Below are positions 42,515 through 55,135 of a stretch of 64,000 nucleotides of DNA, in pieces. Source of the DNA: Erysipelotrichaceae bacterium OPF54 (GTDB taxonomy: Bacteria > Bacillota_I > Bacilli_A > Erysipelotrichales > Erysipelotrichaceae); contig BQKD01000001.1 in the NCBI GenBank assembly GCA_022834735.1, forward strand, positions 597,659-661,658, read 5' to 3'. Under the pieces are notes generated by a model. The model did not search any database. It saw only the letters and a program-made list of their open reading frames with translations, and was not told the origin of the DNA. A program made the translations under genes and the position numbers. The stretch's first letter is position 1, and the number at the start of each line of letters is the position of its first letter.

Positions 42515-43199
42515 CAGGAAAGGCAGCAACTGGATCTGGGGAAGCTTCTTTATCGTATGCGCCCTGCTCGTGGTCCTGAACGGACTGAACGTATTCAGCC
42601 TGACCGGCTTTTTATGGAAAATCATCGTAACCTTGTTTTTCGTGCTCTGGTTTATCGAGAGCCGGCAGAAAAAAGATACGAGCGGCATGGTGATTTCCGG
42701 ACTGGTCATCTTTATGATGTGGAAAAATGTGATCGGGCTCGGCTTCCTGTCGATCGGAACGATCATTTTGGCAGGCATCCTGCTGCTGGTCGGGATCGGC
42801 TTTCTGAACAAGCCGCACACGGATCATGCGCCCGCGTCGCGCAATGTGTTTGTCAATGATGTCGACTCGGACACGCTCAATGTCAAAGGGGCGTTTAATT
42901 CCTCGTCGCATTATCTGCGGGGAAGCGCGGTCGAAACCGTATATATTACGCCGTCTTTCTGCTCGATGAGCGTCTATCTTGATCAGCTGACTACCAAGAG
43001 CGGCACGCTCGAAGTTGTCGTGGATGCCGGTTTCTGCTCCCTGAATATTTATGTGCCGAAAAAATGGAAGGTCCACAATGAGATGCATGCCATGTTCGGC
43101 CAGATCGTTACCGAAGGCATCCCGCTTCCTGAAACCGAAGACAAGGTGTACTTCAAGGGAGACGGAAACTTTTCCACTGTACGTATCCTTTATATCTGA
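42507..43199 (+). CDS. LiaF/YvqF-like membrane protein
   Basis: 230 residues: about four membrane helices (GSFFIVCALLVVLNGLNVFS, FLWKIIVTLFFVLWFI, GMVISGLVIFMMW, IGTIILAGILLLVGIGFL), then a soluble beta-rich C-terminal domain (TVYITPSFCSMSVYLDQLTT, VVDAGFCSLNIYVPKKWK) typical of the LiaF-like C-terminal domain. ATG 42507 follows GAGAGGAGAAC and overlaps the LytTR stop. LiaF proteins hold back a cell-envelope stress regulator; here the partner would be the LytTR protein (inference). Confidence 0.8.
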   Translation: MNNRKGSNWIWGSFFIVCALLVVLNGLNVFSLTGFLWKIIVTLFFVLWFIESRQKKDTSGMVISGLVIFMMWKNVIGLGFLSIGTIILAGILLLVGIGFLNKPHTDHAPASRNVFVNDVDSDTLNVKGAFNSSSHYLRGSAVETVYITPSFCSMSVYLDQLTTKSGTLEVVVDAGFCSLNIYVPKKWKVHNEMHAMFGQIVTEGIPLPETEDKVYFKGDGNFSTVRILYI

Positions 43200-43283
43200 T
43201 CGTGCAAATGTAAATAAAATGAAAATAGATCCCGCGCTTACATTTTTGAAGGACAGCGCACGAAATACATGGAACAATTATAC

Positions 43284-43321
43284 GCCTTATCTTATAAAAT
43301 GCGAAAGATAAGGCTTTTTTT
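43284..43321 (+). terminator. Terminator of the LytTR-LiaF operon
   Basis: GCCTTATCTT / AAGATAAGGC perfect stem followed by seven T residues, 85 bases after the stop. Confidence 0.85.
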
Positions 43322-43407
43322 AGCATATGAGTGTTACACACGAAACCAAATATAGTATATATAGGTTTGTCGCGGCGTAACAGTGTTTCGCAAAATCTTT
43401 TCATAGA

Positions 43408-43445
43408 TGAAAACGCTTTACACCAAAGCTTTCCCTGAGTAAAAT
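43408..43445 (+). promoter_or_regulatory. cre-overlapped promoter of the beta-glucoside PTS cluster
   Basis: TTTACA (43417-43422), 17-bp spacer, TAAAAT (43440-43445). A cre-like TGAAAACGCTTTACA covers the -35 box (core exact, one extra base at the right side). CcpA bound there would block the promoter. Confidence 0.6.
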
Positions 43446-43490
43446 AAAAGTACAAAGTTTACTTGAGTAAGAGAAGTAGAGGAGAAAACT

Positions 43491-43802
43491 ATGGACACGA
43501 AACTGGATATGATGTCATTTTCAATTCTGAGGAACGCAAGAAAAGCTAAGAATCTCGCATACAAAGCTCTGAAGCAGATGAAGGCCGGGAACCTTGATGA
43601 AGCGAAAGAGCTGATCACGCAAAGCGATGAAGCGACAAATATGGCACAGGCTGCCGAGAACGATCTGCTTGATTTCGTACAGGGAAACGAAGATCAGGTC
43701 GAAACGTGGCTCGAACATTCGCAGGATCACCTGATGAGCAGCATGCTCGCTACCGAAACGATCAAGGAAATGATCGAAATGTACGAAGCGGCACGTGCCT
43801 AG
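43491..43802 (+). CDS. PTS lactose/cellobiose-family IIA component
   Basis: 103 residues, all helical, matching ChbA/LacF: FSILRNARKAKNLAYKALKQ, QSDEATNMAQAAENDLLDFV and the phospho-His helix LEHSQDHLMSSMLATETIKE, with the active His in the SQDHLM motif position. It passes phosphate from HPr to IIB. AGAGGAG precedes ATG 43491. First gene of the cluster; IIB follows at 45336 but there is no IIC. Confidence 0.9.
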   Translation: MDTKLDMMSFSILRNARKAKNLAYKALKQMKAGNLDEAKELITQSDEATNMAQAAENDLLDFVQGNEDQVETWLEHSQDHLMSSMLATETIKEMIEMYEAARA

Positions 43803-45284
<1,482 letters not shown>

Positions 45285-45295
45285 GAAAGGTTTAC

Positions 45296-45319
45296 AAAGG
45301 TTCTGCGGAACCTTTTTTT
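45296..45319 (+). terminator. Hairpin between GH1 and IIB genes
   Basis: AAAGGTTC / GAACCTTT stem with a four-base loop and a T tail. IIB has its own AGAAGGAGG after it; partial read-through is likely since the genes belong together. Confidence 0.75.
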
Positions 45320-45335
45320 AGAAGGAGGAAAGAGA

Positions 45336-45641
45336 ATGAACATTTTACTGGTATGTGTGGGAGGCATGTCGAGCTCGCTGCTGATGGACAAGATGAGAAA
45401 GTATGCGGCAGATCACAACGAGGAGCTCAGGATCGATGCCGTAGGCGAAATGGGACATGCCTATGAAAAGGTGTACAAGGATTATGACGTGGTCCTTCTT
45501 GCACCGCAGGCAGGGTATCGCAAAAAAGATGTCATGAAACGGGTCGATATTCCGGTCGGGGTCATCGATATGGCCGCATACGGCCGGGCCGACTGTGCGA
45601 AAGTGTTTGCGCAGGCTAAACAGTTAAAGGATAATTCATAG
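45336..45641 (+). CDS. PTS lactose/cellobiose-family IIB component
   Basis: 101 residues with the phosphocysteine near the N-terminus (MNILLVCVGGMSSSLLMDKM, Cys7) and the Rossmann-like IIB fold (YDVVLLAPQAGYRKKDV, IDMAAYGRAD). It transfers phosphate from IIA to the sugar at IIC. AGAAGGAGG precedes ATG 45336. Cognate IIA lies at 43491; no membrane IIC is found in the window. Confidence 0.9.
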   Translation: MNILLVCVGGMSSSLLMDKMRKYAADHNEELRIDAVGEMGHAYEKVYKDYDVVLLAPQAGYRKKDVMKRVDIPVGVIDMAAYGRADCAKVFAQAKQLKDNS

Positions 45642-45654
45642 ATGAAAATGAACA

Positions 45655-45668
45655 GAAATCGTTTTCAT
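45655..45668 (-). promoter_or_regulatory. cre-like site upstream of the second GH1 gene
   Basis: On the minus strand TGAAAACGATTTCT fits the cre consensus at 13 of 14 positions. A TATAAA -10-like box lies at 45684-45689. The ATGAAAA...TTTTCAT dyad around it could also form a weak hairpin. Confidence 0.55.
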
Positions 45669-46823
45669 TCGGCACGATTTCCTATAAAATAAAACTGTAT
45701 ATCGTCAAATCAGAAAGGGGATTCACTATGAGTCATTTTCCAAATGGATTTTTGTGGGGCGGCGCAACAGCCGCCAATCAGTATGAGGGTGGCTGGAATG
45801 AAGGCGGACGCGGACCGGCACTGACCGACGTGACAACCGGCGGTACGGTCGATACGCCGCGCATGATCACATGGATCGATAAATACGGCAGCCCGCATGC
45901 CAGCCCGAGCCACGGCTTTACGCTGCCGGAAGGCGCTTCCTATGCCGTGCTCGAAGATTATTATTATCCGAATCATAAAGGGACCGATTTTTATCATCAC
46001 TGGAAGGAAGATATCGCGCTTTTTGCCGAAATGGGATTCAAGATCTTCCGGATGTCCATTTCCTGGAGCCGTCTTTATCCGAAAGGGATCGAAGAGGAAC
46101 CGAATCAGGAAGGGATCGAGTTTTACCGTAACGTATTCAAGGAACTGAAGGCGCACGGCATCGAGCCGCTCGTTACGATCTGGCATTTTGACACACCGCT
46201 CTATATCGAAGAGCAGATGGGCGGCTGGGCCAACCGCGAAGTCATCGATCTGTTCATCCGTTACGCGACGACATGCTTTGAAGAATACAAAGGTCTCGTA
46301 AAATACTGGCTCACGTTCAACGAGATCAACAATACGATCATGTTCCTCGATATGGCCGGGGCAGCAGCGGACGAGCGCTACACCGAAGCGTACCAGATCC
46401 TGCACAACGAGTTTGTCGCCAGCGCCAAAGCGGTGCAGATCGGTCATGCGATCGATCCGGACAACAGGATCGGATGCATGATCTGCGGCATCTGCAACTA
46501 TCCGCTCACACCGGATCCGGACGATATGCTCGCTTTCCAGAGAGCGTGGGAGAAAAATATTTTCTACTGCGGCGATGTGCAGTGCAAAGGAGAGTATCCG
46601 ATCTTTGCCAGACGTCTGTGGAACGAGCACAATGTCCACCTTGACATCACAGAAGAAGACCTGAAGATCCTAAAAGAAGGAACGGTCGATTACTATACGT
46701 TCTCCTATTATATGTCCAACGCGGTCACGACCCATGAAATGGACGAAAAGGCGGGCGGCAACGGTGTCATGGGCGCGCGCAACCCGTATCTGGAATATTC
46801 CGACTGGGGCTGGGCCCTCGATC

Positions 46824-49015
<2,192 letters not shown>

Positions 49016-49017
49016 TA

Positions 49018-49040
49018 AACAGCTGCAAAGCTGTTTTTTC
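49018..49040 (+). terminator. Terminator of the GH1/PTS cluster
   Basis: AACAGCT / AGCTGTT stem with a four-base loop followed by TTTT, starting at the stop codon. Confidence 0.8.
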
Positions 49041-49081
49041 TTTTCTTCTTATGGTACAATCCATAAAACAGGAGAATTTGT

Positions 49082-49999
49082 ATGAGCATCAACGAAAACA
49101 GACGGATCGAGATCAATGGCGTCTTTCAGCACATTACGATATTATCGCAGAACCGGAACCTTCCCCTGCTTGTCTATGTGCATGGAGGTCCCGGGGACGG
49201 GGCGCTGCCCATGCTGCTGAAATATCAGAGCGAACTGGCCGATCATTATACGTTCGTGATCTGGGAGCAGCGCGGGGCCGGCAAATCGTATTACGCGTTC
49301 GGCGTCAACGAAACCGTAAAGATCGATGACTATGTCGAGGATCTGCATGTTCTGGTCGGGTATCTGACAAAACGATTCGATCAGAAGCAGGTCTATCTGC
49401 TCGCCCACGATACGGGCACGATCATCGGATTGAAATACATCATGAAATATCCGGAAACGGTAAAAAAATATATCGGATGTTCCCAGGTCGTCAATATGGA
49501 AAAGACGATGCGTCTGCGTCTGCGCTACGCGATCGAAAATTCTTCGAAAAGCGTGGCCAACAAGCTGCTGCAGATCGATCCGACCTTTTCCTCGCCCGAA
49601 AGCATGAAGGATCTCAATTATCTCGATAAGCAGATCACGAAACTGAAAGGAAATCTGTACAATCAGAAAACGACCCTCAGCCACCAGCATATTTATTTGC
49701 GTTGCGGATTTTATACTTTGTTCGATTACCGCCGCTATCTGCTCGGGATGGAACAGACAAGCGCGAAACTGTGGAAAGAGATCATGACCATTGACTTCGA
49801 ACAAGTCACAAAACTGCCTGTACCGGTCGTCTTTGTGGAAGGGCGCCATGACAAACGTCTCTCTTCGGCCCTGGCCAGGACCTACTATGATAAGCTGACC
49901 TCGGCGAAGGAATGGTACTGGTTCGAGCGCTCGAGCCATTTTCCGCAGTGGTGCGAGCCCGAAGCGTTCAATGAACTGATGATACGTATCAAAGAGTAG
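49082..49999 (+). CDS. Alpha/beta hydrolase, prolyl-iminopeptidase-like with Asp at the nucleophile position
   Basis: 305 residues. LPLLVYVHGGPGDGALPMLL is the oxyanion-hole region and FVIWEQRGAGKSYYAF the following strand, both as in prolyl iminopeptidases. The nucleophile elbow, however, reads LLAHDTGTIIG with D110 in place of Ser; Asp nucleophiles occur in epoxide hydrolases and haloalkane dehalogenases. A charge-relay Asp (VEGRHDKRLS) and His (ERSSHFPQWCEPE) are present. AACAGGAG precedes ATG 49082. The substrate is unknown. Confidence 0.85.
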   Translation: MSINENRRIEINGVFQHITILSQNRNLPLLVYVHGGPGDGALPMLLKYQSELADHYTFVIWEQRGAGKSYYAFGVNETVKIDDYVEDLHVLVGYLTKRFDQKQVYLLAHDTGTIIGLKYIMKYPETVKKYIGCSQVVNMEKTMRLRLRYAIENSSKSVANKLLQIDPTFSSPESMKDLNYLDKQITKLKGNLYNQKTTLSHQHIYLRCGFYTLFDYRRYLLGMEQTSAKLWKEIMTIDFEQVTKLPVPVVFVEGRHDKRLSSALARTYYDKLTSAKEWYWFERSSHFPQWCEPEAFNELMIRIKE

Positions 50000-50021
50000 A
50001 TAACAAATCTGCTCTTCTTTT
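49992..50021 (+). terminator. Terminator after the hydrolase gene
   Basis: AAGAGTAGAT / ATCTGCTCTT stem (one G.T pair) overlapping the stop codon, then CTTTTTATTTT. Confidence 0.8.
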
Positions 50022-50106
50022 TATTTTCAGGCAACTCGCTATTTTATTGAAACGAAAAATGGTTTGATAAGTATAGAAATTGGCTCACATGCAGGGAGGT
50101 GTAGAT

Positions 50107-50592
50107 ATGAATCCCATTTCGCAAGCATTAAGAGAGTTTTTGAAGGATGAAGAAATCGAGATCTTCGACAACACGCAATATCAGTTTTCCTCTTTGGAAG
50201 ATGACGAGGAGATCATTGTGGTGCTGAATTACTTTGGAGATGAAAATCTATATATACAGACTGGAGAAGAGCAGGCTGTGCTTGCGTTCGGCCAGTGGCG
50301 AAAAACGTATGACGACTCCTATGAGGATATCGAGCTCCTGAAAGACGATATTGCCCAGATCATGACCAATAATTCGTATGTCTGGACGATCATCGATTCG
50401 CGAAACTGCATTGTCGGATATGTCGATCATCATGGCGTGCAGTATCTGGAAAGCACCAATGAGCTGGGCTGGGCCTACCGCAGCTCCAACGAGTTCTTGA
50501 AAACGATTGCCGCAGACGAAGGTTCGCAGAATTTCCTTTTCTGGGACCCTGCACTCAATAATGCGGTACAACCTTCTCAATTCCTGATCTGA
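50107..50592 (+). CDS. Hypothetical acidic protein
   Basis: 161 residues from ATG 50107 with GGGAGGTG just upstream. It is acidic and mixed alpha/beta (MNPISQALREFLKDEEIEIF, LYIQTGEEQAVLAFGQW, ELGWAYRSSNEFLK). No signal peptide, membrane helix or recognised domain. It stands alone between terminators. Confidence 0.65.
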   Translation: MNPISQALREFLKDEEIEIFDNTQYQFSSLEDDEEIIVVLNYFGDENLYIQTGEEQAVLAFGQWRKTYDDSYEDIELLKDDIAQIMTNNSYVWTIIDSRNCIVGYVDHHGVQYLESTNELGWAYRSSNEFLKTIAADEGSQNFLFWDPALNNAVQPSQFLI

Positions 50593-50654
50593 TGATTCTG
50601 ATCATTTGAAAGAAGTCTGCTCTGTCCGGGCCGGCTTCTTTCGTGTTTTCCGCA

Positions 50655-50683
50655 AAAAAAACTGCCGGGTTCCTTTCCGGCAG
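50655..50683 (-). terminator. Terminator of the coiled-coil protein gene
   Basis: CTGCCGG / CCGGCAG stem; seven T residues follow on the minus strand. It may also stop transcripts from 50592. Confidence 0.8.
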
Positions 50684-50697
50684 CTGAAACGATCGGA

Positions 50698-50940
50698 TCA
50701 TTTATGCAGATCTTTTTTTATATCCTCTTCGATCTTTTCGATCTTTTCCTTGACAGCAGAAGCTTCGGACTTCATTTCTGCCCGGTCCTTTGCCATTTCC
50801 TTTTCGAGTTCGTGATCCTTTTCGTTCTTGAATTTTTCGAATTCCTCGTATTTCTTTTCAACGTCCGCTTTTTCGCGTTCCATTATATCATCCGCGTATT
50901 TTCCGTCCGCGTGATTTTGTTCGTAATGATTGTTTACCAT
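50698..50940 (-). CDS. Small highly charged coiled-coil protein
   Basis: 80 residues, mostly Glu and Lys (YEEFEKFKNEKDHELEKEMA, KEKIEKIEEDIKKDL), predicted to form one long helix or coiled coil. AGGAGGTC precedes ATG 50940. No membrane segment. Such proteins resemble general-stress or CsbD-like helices only in composition; I do not recognise a family. Confidence 0.65.
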   Translation of the reverse strand: MVNNHYEQNHADGKYADDIMEREKADVEKKYEEFEKFKNEKDHELEKEMAKDRAEMKSEASAVKEKIEKIEEDIKKDLHK

Positions 50941-51066
50941 AATGCATGACCTCCTGTGCTTTCCTTAATGATAGAAGAGGAAAATTTTAAATTCAAATGT
51001 AAAGCTTATGTTTTCAAAATAGTTCAAATTTGATATAATCGGTTGCGTTGGAAAGGAAAATCTACT

Positions 51067-52455
51067 ATGAAGAATAAATCATCTATGAATCTTGGCAGCG
51101 GATCGGTCGCAAAACTGCTGTTCTCGCTCGCCCTGCCAAGCATCATTGCCCAGATCATCAATGTGCTCTACAACATTGTTGACCGGATGTATATCGGACA
51201 TATCCCGCAGAGCGGCGCACTGGCGCTGACCGGCGTGGGCGTCACGCTGCCGATCATTACGGCCATTACCGCATTCAGCGCCCTCGTATGTATGGGAGGA
51301 GCACCGCGAGCCGCCATTGCTTTAGGAAAGAACGACAAGGACGAAGCAGAACACATCATGTCCAACTGTTTCGTACTGCTCGTCATTGTCGGCATCCTTT
51401 TGACCGCTGCGGTCCAGCTGTTTGCCGAGCCGATGCTTTCGTCCTTCGGCGCAAGTCCGAGCACGCTGCCGTATGCGCTCGACTACATCAAGATCTATGC
51501 GCTCGGCACCGTTTTCGTTCAGACCGCGCTTGGAATGAACGCGTTCATCAATACCCAGGGACGCACGATATTCGGTATGGCAAGCGTCATGATCGGCGCC
51601 GTGACAAATATCATCCTCGACCCGATCTTTATTTTCGTGCTCGGACTTGGTGTCAAGGGGGCCGCGATCGCCACGATCACGTCGCAGTGTATTTCGGCGA
51701 TCTTCGTATTGTGGTTCCTTGGCTCGAAAAAGAGCGATCTCAAGCTGAAAAAGCAGTATTTCAAGTTGTCGGCCGGAGTGATCGGTCCGTGCCTGCTGCT
51801 CGGCCTTTCGCCTTTTGTCATGCAGATCACGGAAAGCCTGCTCACGATCTGCTTCAACTCTTCGCTTTTGAAATACGGAGGCGATACGGCAGTCGGCGCG
51901 ATGGCGATCCTCGCTTCTGTCATGCAGTTTTCCATGCTGCCGCTGTCGGGACTGACACAAGGCTCGCAGCCGATCATTTCGTTTAATTTCGGCGCGAAGA
52001 AGTACGACCGCATCAAGGCGGCATTCAAGGTCCTGCTGATATCGTCGCTGACGTATTCGACCCTGATCTGGTGCGCGGCCCAGTTTGCTCCGCAGCTGCT
52101 CGCCAGCATGTTCACCAACGACCCGGAACTGATCGACTATACGTGCCGTGCCCTGCGCATCTATATGGCCATGTCGCTGCTCTTTGGAGCACAGATCGCG
52201 TGCCAGCAGACTTTCATCGCGCTCGGAAACGCGAAAACTTCGCTGTTCCTTGCGCTTCTGAGAAAGGTGATCCTGCTGATCCCGCTCATCTTTATCCTGC
52301 CGAATTTCTTTGCGGACAAGGCGTTCGCTGTGTTCCTGGCCGAGCCGGTTGCCGATACCCTGGCCGTCATCACGACATGCACGCTGTTTGCCCGCTACTA
52401 TAAAAAGACACTGAATGGGCCGGAGGCTGCGTATGATTCGCCTGTTCGCAAGTGA
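51067..52455 (+). CDS. MATE-family multidrug efflux pump
   Basis: 462 residues and 12 membrane helices in two pseudo-repeats: SVAKLLFSLALPSIIAQIIN, VLYNIVDRMYIGHI, then TLGVPAL-type FVQTALGMNAFINTQGRT and the second-half GLTQGSQPIISFNFGAKKYD. This is the DinF/NorM-like MATE pattern, exporting cationic drugs with Na+ or H+. ATG 51067 follows GGAAAGGAAAA. It overlaps the HAD phosphatase gene by 23 bases. Confidence 0.92.
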   Translation: MKNKSSMNLGSGSVAKLLFSLALPSIIAQIINVLYNIVDRMYIGHIPQSGALALTGVGVTLPIITAITAFSALVCMGGAPRAAIALGKNDKDEAEHIMSNCFVLLVIVGILLTAAVQLFAEPMLSSFGASPSTLPYALDYIKIYALGTVFVQTALGMNAFINTQGRTIFGMASVMIGAVTNIILDPIFIFVLGLGVKGAAIATITSQCISAIFVLWFLGSKKSDLKLKKQYFKLSAGVIGPCLLLGLSPFVMQITESLLTICFNSSLLKYGGDTAVGAMAILASVMQFSMLPLSGLTQGSQPIISFNFGAKKYDRIKAAFKVLLISSLTYSTLIWCAAQFAPQLLASMFTNDPELIDYTCRALRIYMAMSLLFGAQIACQQTFIALGNAKTSLFLALLRKVILLIPLIFILPNFFADKAFAVFLAEPVADTLAVITTCTLFARYYKKTLNGPEAAYDSPVRK

Positions 52456-53254
52456 TCTGGACGGGACCCTGCTGAATAGCCGTCATGCGTTTGACGAGCA
52501 TATCGTAGACGGGATCGGCTTTCTGACCAGTCATGGCGCGAATTTTGCGGTAGCGACCGGACGCGGCATCCGCCAGTGCATGCTGCCCTCCATTAAAGAC
52601 CAGGTGTATAAGATCTGTATGAACGGAGCGCTGATTCTCGATCAAGAGGATCGGATCCTTTTCATGAAGGAAATCGATAAAGAAGTGCTTGCGCAGCTGA
52701 TCGATCAGTTTGCCGCTCTTCCTTTTGATTTTGTTACGCCGGAAAAGACATACACGCTCCAGTCCAGAGATAATTATATTGCCAATAAAGTGAAAACCAA
52801 TGATGACGAGGCGTGGAAAGAACGGTTCATGCGCGATTTTGTTTCCCATATCGAATTTGATGCGTCAAAGGAGAAAATCCTCGCTCAGCCGGTATGCAAG
52901 GTGAACCTGCGCATCGACCGGAACCGCTCGTATGACGAGGTGGATGCGTTTCTTGCCCGATATGCTTCAAAGATCATGAATGCACCAAGTTCGGCCGGTC
53001 TGTATGAGCTGACCGATCCTGCGGCCAATAAAGGGGAGGCGGTCGCGTTTCTTTGCCGGTATCTTGGCCTTGACGAGGACGAGGCGGCCGTCTATGGCGA
53101 TGGCGGCAACGATCTGAGCATGATCGAACGGTTTGCCCATTCGTATGCGCCCGAAAACGCATTGCCCTTTATTAAGGAAAAAGCATGTCAGGTCATTGGA
53201 CATGCGTATGATCACAGTGTGATCGACCATATGAAAAAGACTCTGATCAGTTAA
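52433..53254 (+). CDS. HAD-family sugar phosphatase (Cof type)
   Basis: 273 residues: motif I RLFASDLDGTLLNSRHAFDE, motif II region NFAVATGRGI, and motif III/IV AVYGDGGNDLSMIERFAHSY, with a C2 cap between. Cof-type enzymes dephosphorylate sugar phosphates, FMN and similar compounds. GGAGG in the MATE coding region serves as ribosome site for ATG 52433, so translation is coupled to the pump. Confidence 0.92.
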   Translation: MIRLFASDLDGTLLNSRHAFDEHIVDGIGFLTSHGANFAVATGRGIRQCMLPSIKDQVYKICMNGALILDQEDRILFMKEIDKEVLAQLIDQFAALPFDFVTPEKTYTLQSRDNYIANKVKTNDDEAWKERFMRDFVSHIEFDASKEKILAQPVCKVNLRIDRNRSYDEVDAFLARYASKIMNAPSSAGLYELTDPAANKGEAVAFLCRYLGLDEDEAAVYGDGGNDLSMIERFAHSYAPENALPFIKEKACQVIGHAYDHSVIDHMKKTLIS

Positions 53255-53271
53255 GATCAGAGTTCTTTTTT
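53241..53271. terminator. Bidirectional terminator HAD gene / glycosyltransferase gene
   Basis: CTCTGATC-AGTTAA-GATCAGAG, containing both stop codons, with TTCTTTTTTT after it and AAAAAG before it. Confidence 0.85.
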
Positions 53272-54386
53272 TCGATATATTCAACGAGTTTTCCGGCAGC
53301 GTCCGGATCGATATTTGCGCGATCCGCTGCGATCATCTGCTCCTTTTCGGCCGGATCCTGCAGGCGGATGATGGCCGGAAGCAGATCCTGACTGACATCT
53401 TTGACCCAGATAGCCATGCCGTGCTGCTCGAAATACGCGGCGTTCTTGTCTTCGCATCCCGGGATCGGGGTAATGATCGCATACGGGATGGCTGCGGCAG
53501 CTGCTTCGGTGGACGAGAGCCCGCCTGGCTTGGAGATAAAGATCTCGCTTGCTTTCATGTAGTAGTAAACGTGGTCGGTCGGCTTGATCAGGTGCAGGAC
53601 GTGTACGCCCTGGTAATTGATCATCAGGTTTTCATACAGATGAAGATTGTTGCCGACAAGGACAAGAATTTCGTACTCCTTATGGGAAAGGATGAAGGTG
53701 AGCAGATGATCGATCGTATCGTAAATGTCTCCCACCCCGATGCTTCCTCCGGAAATGAGGAAGTATTTTTTCTTCGGATCGAGGCCGACGGCCCGCTTTG
53801 CCTTGTCAGGCGCAATGTCTTCATGGAACTGGGCGAGGGTCGGGATCCCGAACGGGAGCATTTTCTCTTTCGGGATGCCGTAGCCTGCGAATGTGTCTTC
53901 CAGATCGGCTGCCGGGATAACGAAATGGTCTGCCTGCACTTCCGCAACGAACGGGGAGCATGTGTAGTCGGTAGCGACAAAGTAGACGGGCGGCAGGGTG
54001 ACATGTTTTCTTTTCAGCCGGGTCAGTATTTCGCCGCAGAACAGATGGGTCGTGATGATGACATCGAAATGGTGTTCGCTGATATAGTTTTCGAGCAGTT
54101 TCGAAGTTTTGTTCTGTACCGCGTATACCGGAGAGGGAACGGGGATCTTTGTCTGCATCCGGGAATAGGCGTCGCCAAGCGCGTACACTTTTCCAAAAAG
54201 ATCGGGCGTATGCTGGACGAATTTGATATAGGTCATGCCGATCACGTTGGCAAAATGCGTGCTTTTGAGCGAATACGGATCAAAGAACGTTACTTTGTGA
54301 TGCCTTTCCTGCAGCGCCTGCACGATCGCTTTGGCAGCGGAATTATGGCCTCCTCCTGTCGAACAGGACAGCACTAGCGCTTCCAT
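53247..54386 (-). CDS. Processive diacylglycerol glycosyltransferase (UgtP / MGDG synthase family)
   Basis: 379 residues of the GT28 family. The N-terminal MGDG-synthase domain is MEALVLSCSTGGGHNSAAKA. The acceptor half has THLFCGEILTRL and YFVATDYTCSPF. The C-terminal UDP-sugar site includes KYFLISGGSIGVGDIYD and ISKPGGLSSTEAAAAAIPYA. It glycosylates diacylglycerol to form glycolipids and the lipoteichoic-acid anchor. The gene starts inside the end of plsY (13-base overlap), so both lipid genes form an operon. Confidence 0.9.
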   Translation of the reverse strand: MEALVLSCSTGGGHNSAAKAIVQALQERHHKVTFFDPYSLKSTHFANVIGMTYIKFVQHTPDLFGKVYALGDAYSRMQTKIPVPSPVYAVQNKTSKLLENYISEHHFDVIITTHLFCGEILTRLKRKHVTLPPVYFVATDYTCSPFVAEVQADHFVIPAADLEDTFAGYGIPKEKMLPFGIPTLAQFHEDIAPDKAKRAVGLDPKKKYFLISGGSIGVGDIYDTIDHLLTFILSHKEYEILVLVGNNLHLYENLMINYQGVHVLHLIKPTDHVYYYMKASEIFISKPGGLSSTEAAAAAIPYAIITPIPGCEDKNAAYFEQHGMAIWVKDVSQDLLPAIIRLQDPAEKEQMIAADRANIDPDAAGKLVEYIEKKNSDLN

Positions 54387-54991
54387 ATCGGCTCCATGGA
54401 AAATTCATCTTTGGTTTCCTTGCTGGTGAGCAGACGGAAGAGCACGACGCCGGCAATGAGCATGGCGCCGGTACCGACGGCAATATTGATCTGCAGCGTC
54501 ATGATGCATGGCAGAAAGATCGCGTAGGTGACCAGGGTGCGGTAATAGTTTGGCGTGATCCTGAGCACGGTCGAGAAAAAGACGAACAGGATGGCCAGCA
54601 GGGCGAGTGGCTGCCAGATCGGCAGCAGGGCCGCAAGGCTTCCGAATGTCGCGGTAATTCCTTTTCCGCCTTTAAAATCGTAGAAAACGGGATAGATATG
54701 TCCGATGACCGGAGCGGCGATCACGAAGGCTGCGCCGATCGACCATAAAGAATGGGCTGTCAAGTGAATGTATAAATACACGGGCAGGAACGCTTTCAAA
54801 AAGTCGCCGGCCAGAGTGAACAGGCCGCATGCCATGCCGCCGTTCTTAAAGGCGTTGGCCGCTCCCGGGTTATGATCGCGCGAATTGATGCGAATATCGT
54901 CTGTGTGGAACAGTTTGCGGTAAAGCAGGGAATACAGGACACTTCCTGACAAATAGCCGATTAATGTATAAAGTAAAACATCTGTTAACAT
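54374..54991 (-). CDS. plsY: Acyl-phosphate:glycerol-3-phosphate acyltransferase PlsY
   Basis: 205 residues, five or six membrane helices. Motif 1 is IGYLSGSVLYSLLYRKLF, motif 2 RDHNPGAANAFKNGGMACGL and motif 3 GHIYPVFYDFKGGKGITATF, all characteristic of PlsY, which makes lysophosphatidate. AAAGGAGCTTC lies before ATG 54991. Overlap with the downstream diacylglycerol glycosyltransferase links glycerolipid synthesis steps. Confidence 0.93.
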   Translation of the reverse strand: MLTDVLLYTLIGYLSGSVLYSLLYRKLFHTDDIRINSRDHNPGAANAFKNGGMACGLFTLAGDFLKAFLPVYLYIHLTAHSLWSIGAAFVIAAPVIGHIYPVFYDFKGGKGITATFGSLAALLPIWQPLALLAILFVFFSTVLRITPNYYRTLVTYAIFLPCIMTLQINIAVGTGAMLIAGVVLFRLLTSKETKDEFSMEPIWKR

Positions 54992-55098
54992 AAGAAGCTC
55001 CTTTCTGTGGATTTTCTAACTAAAATATACTAAAAGTGCAAAGTTGGGACCAAGTGAGATGCTTTTGTTCCTCCTGCCGGTTGAAAAGTTGGCCTTTT

Positions 55099-55126
55099 CC
55101 CATTACGATTAAAATATCGTAATGGG
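55099..55126 (+). promoter_or_regulatory. Perfect inverted repeat over the trkA ribosome binding site
   Basis: CCCATTACGAT-TAAAAT-ATCGTAATGGG, an 11-bp perfect repeat with a six-base loop. Its 3' arm runs into the GGGGAGA of the trkA ribosome site. It may be a protein operator or an RNA hairpin that masks the ribosome site. Confidence 0.55.
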
Positions 55127-55135
55127 GAGATGAGT

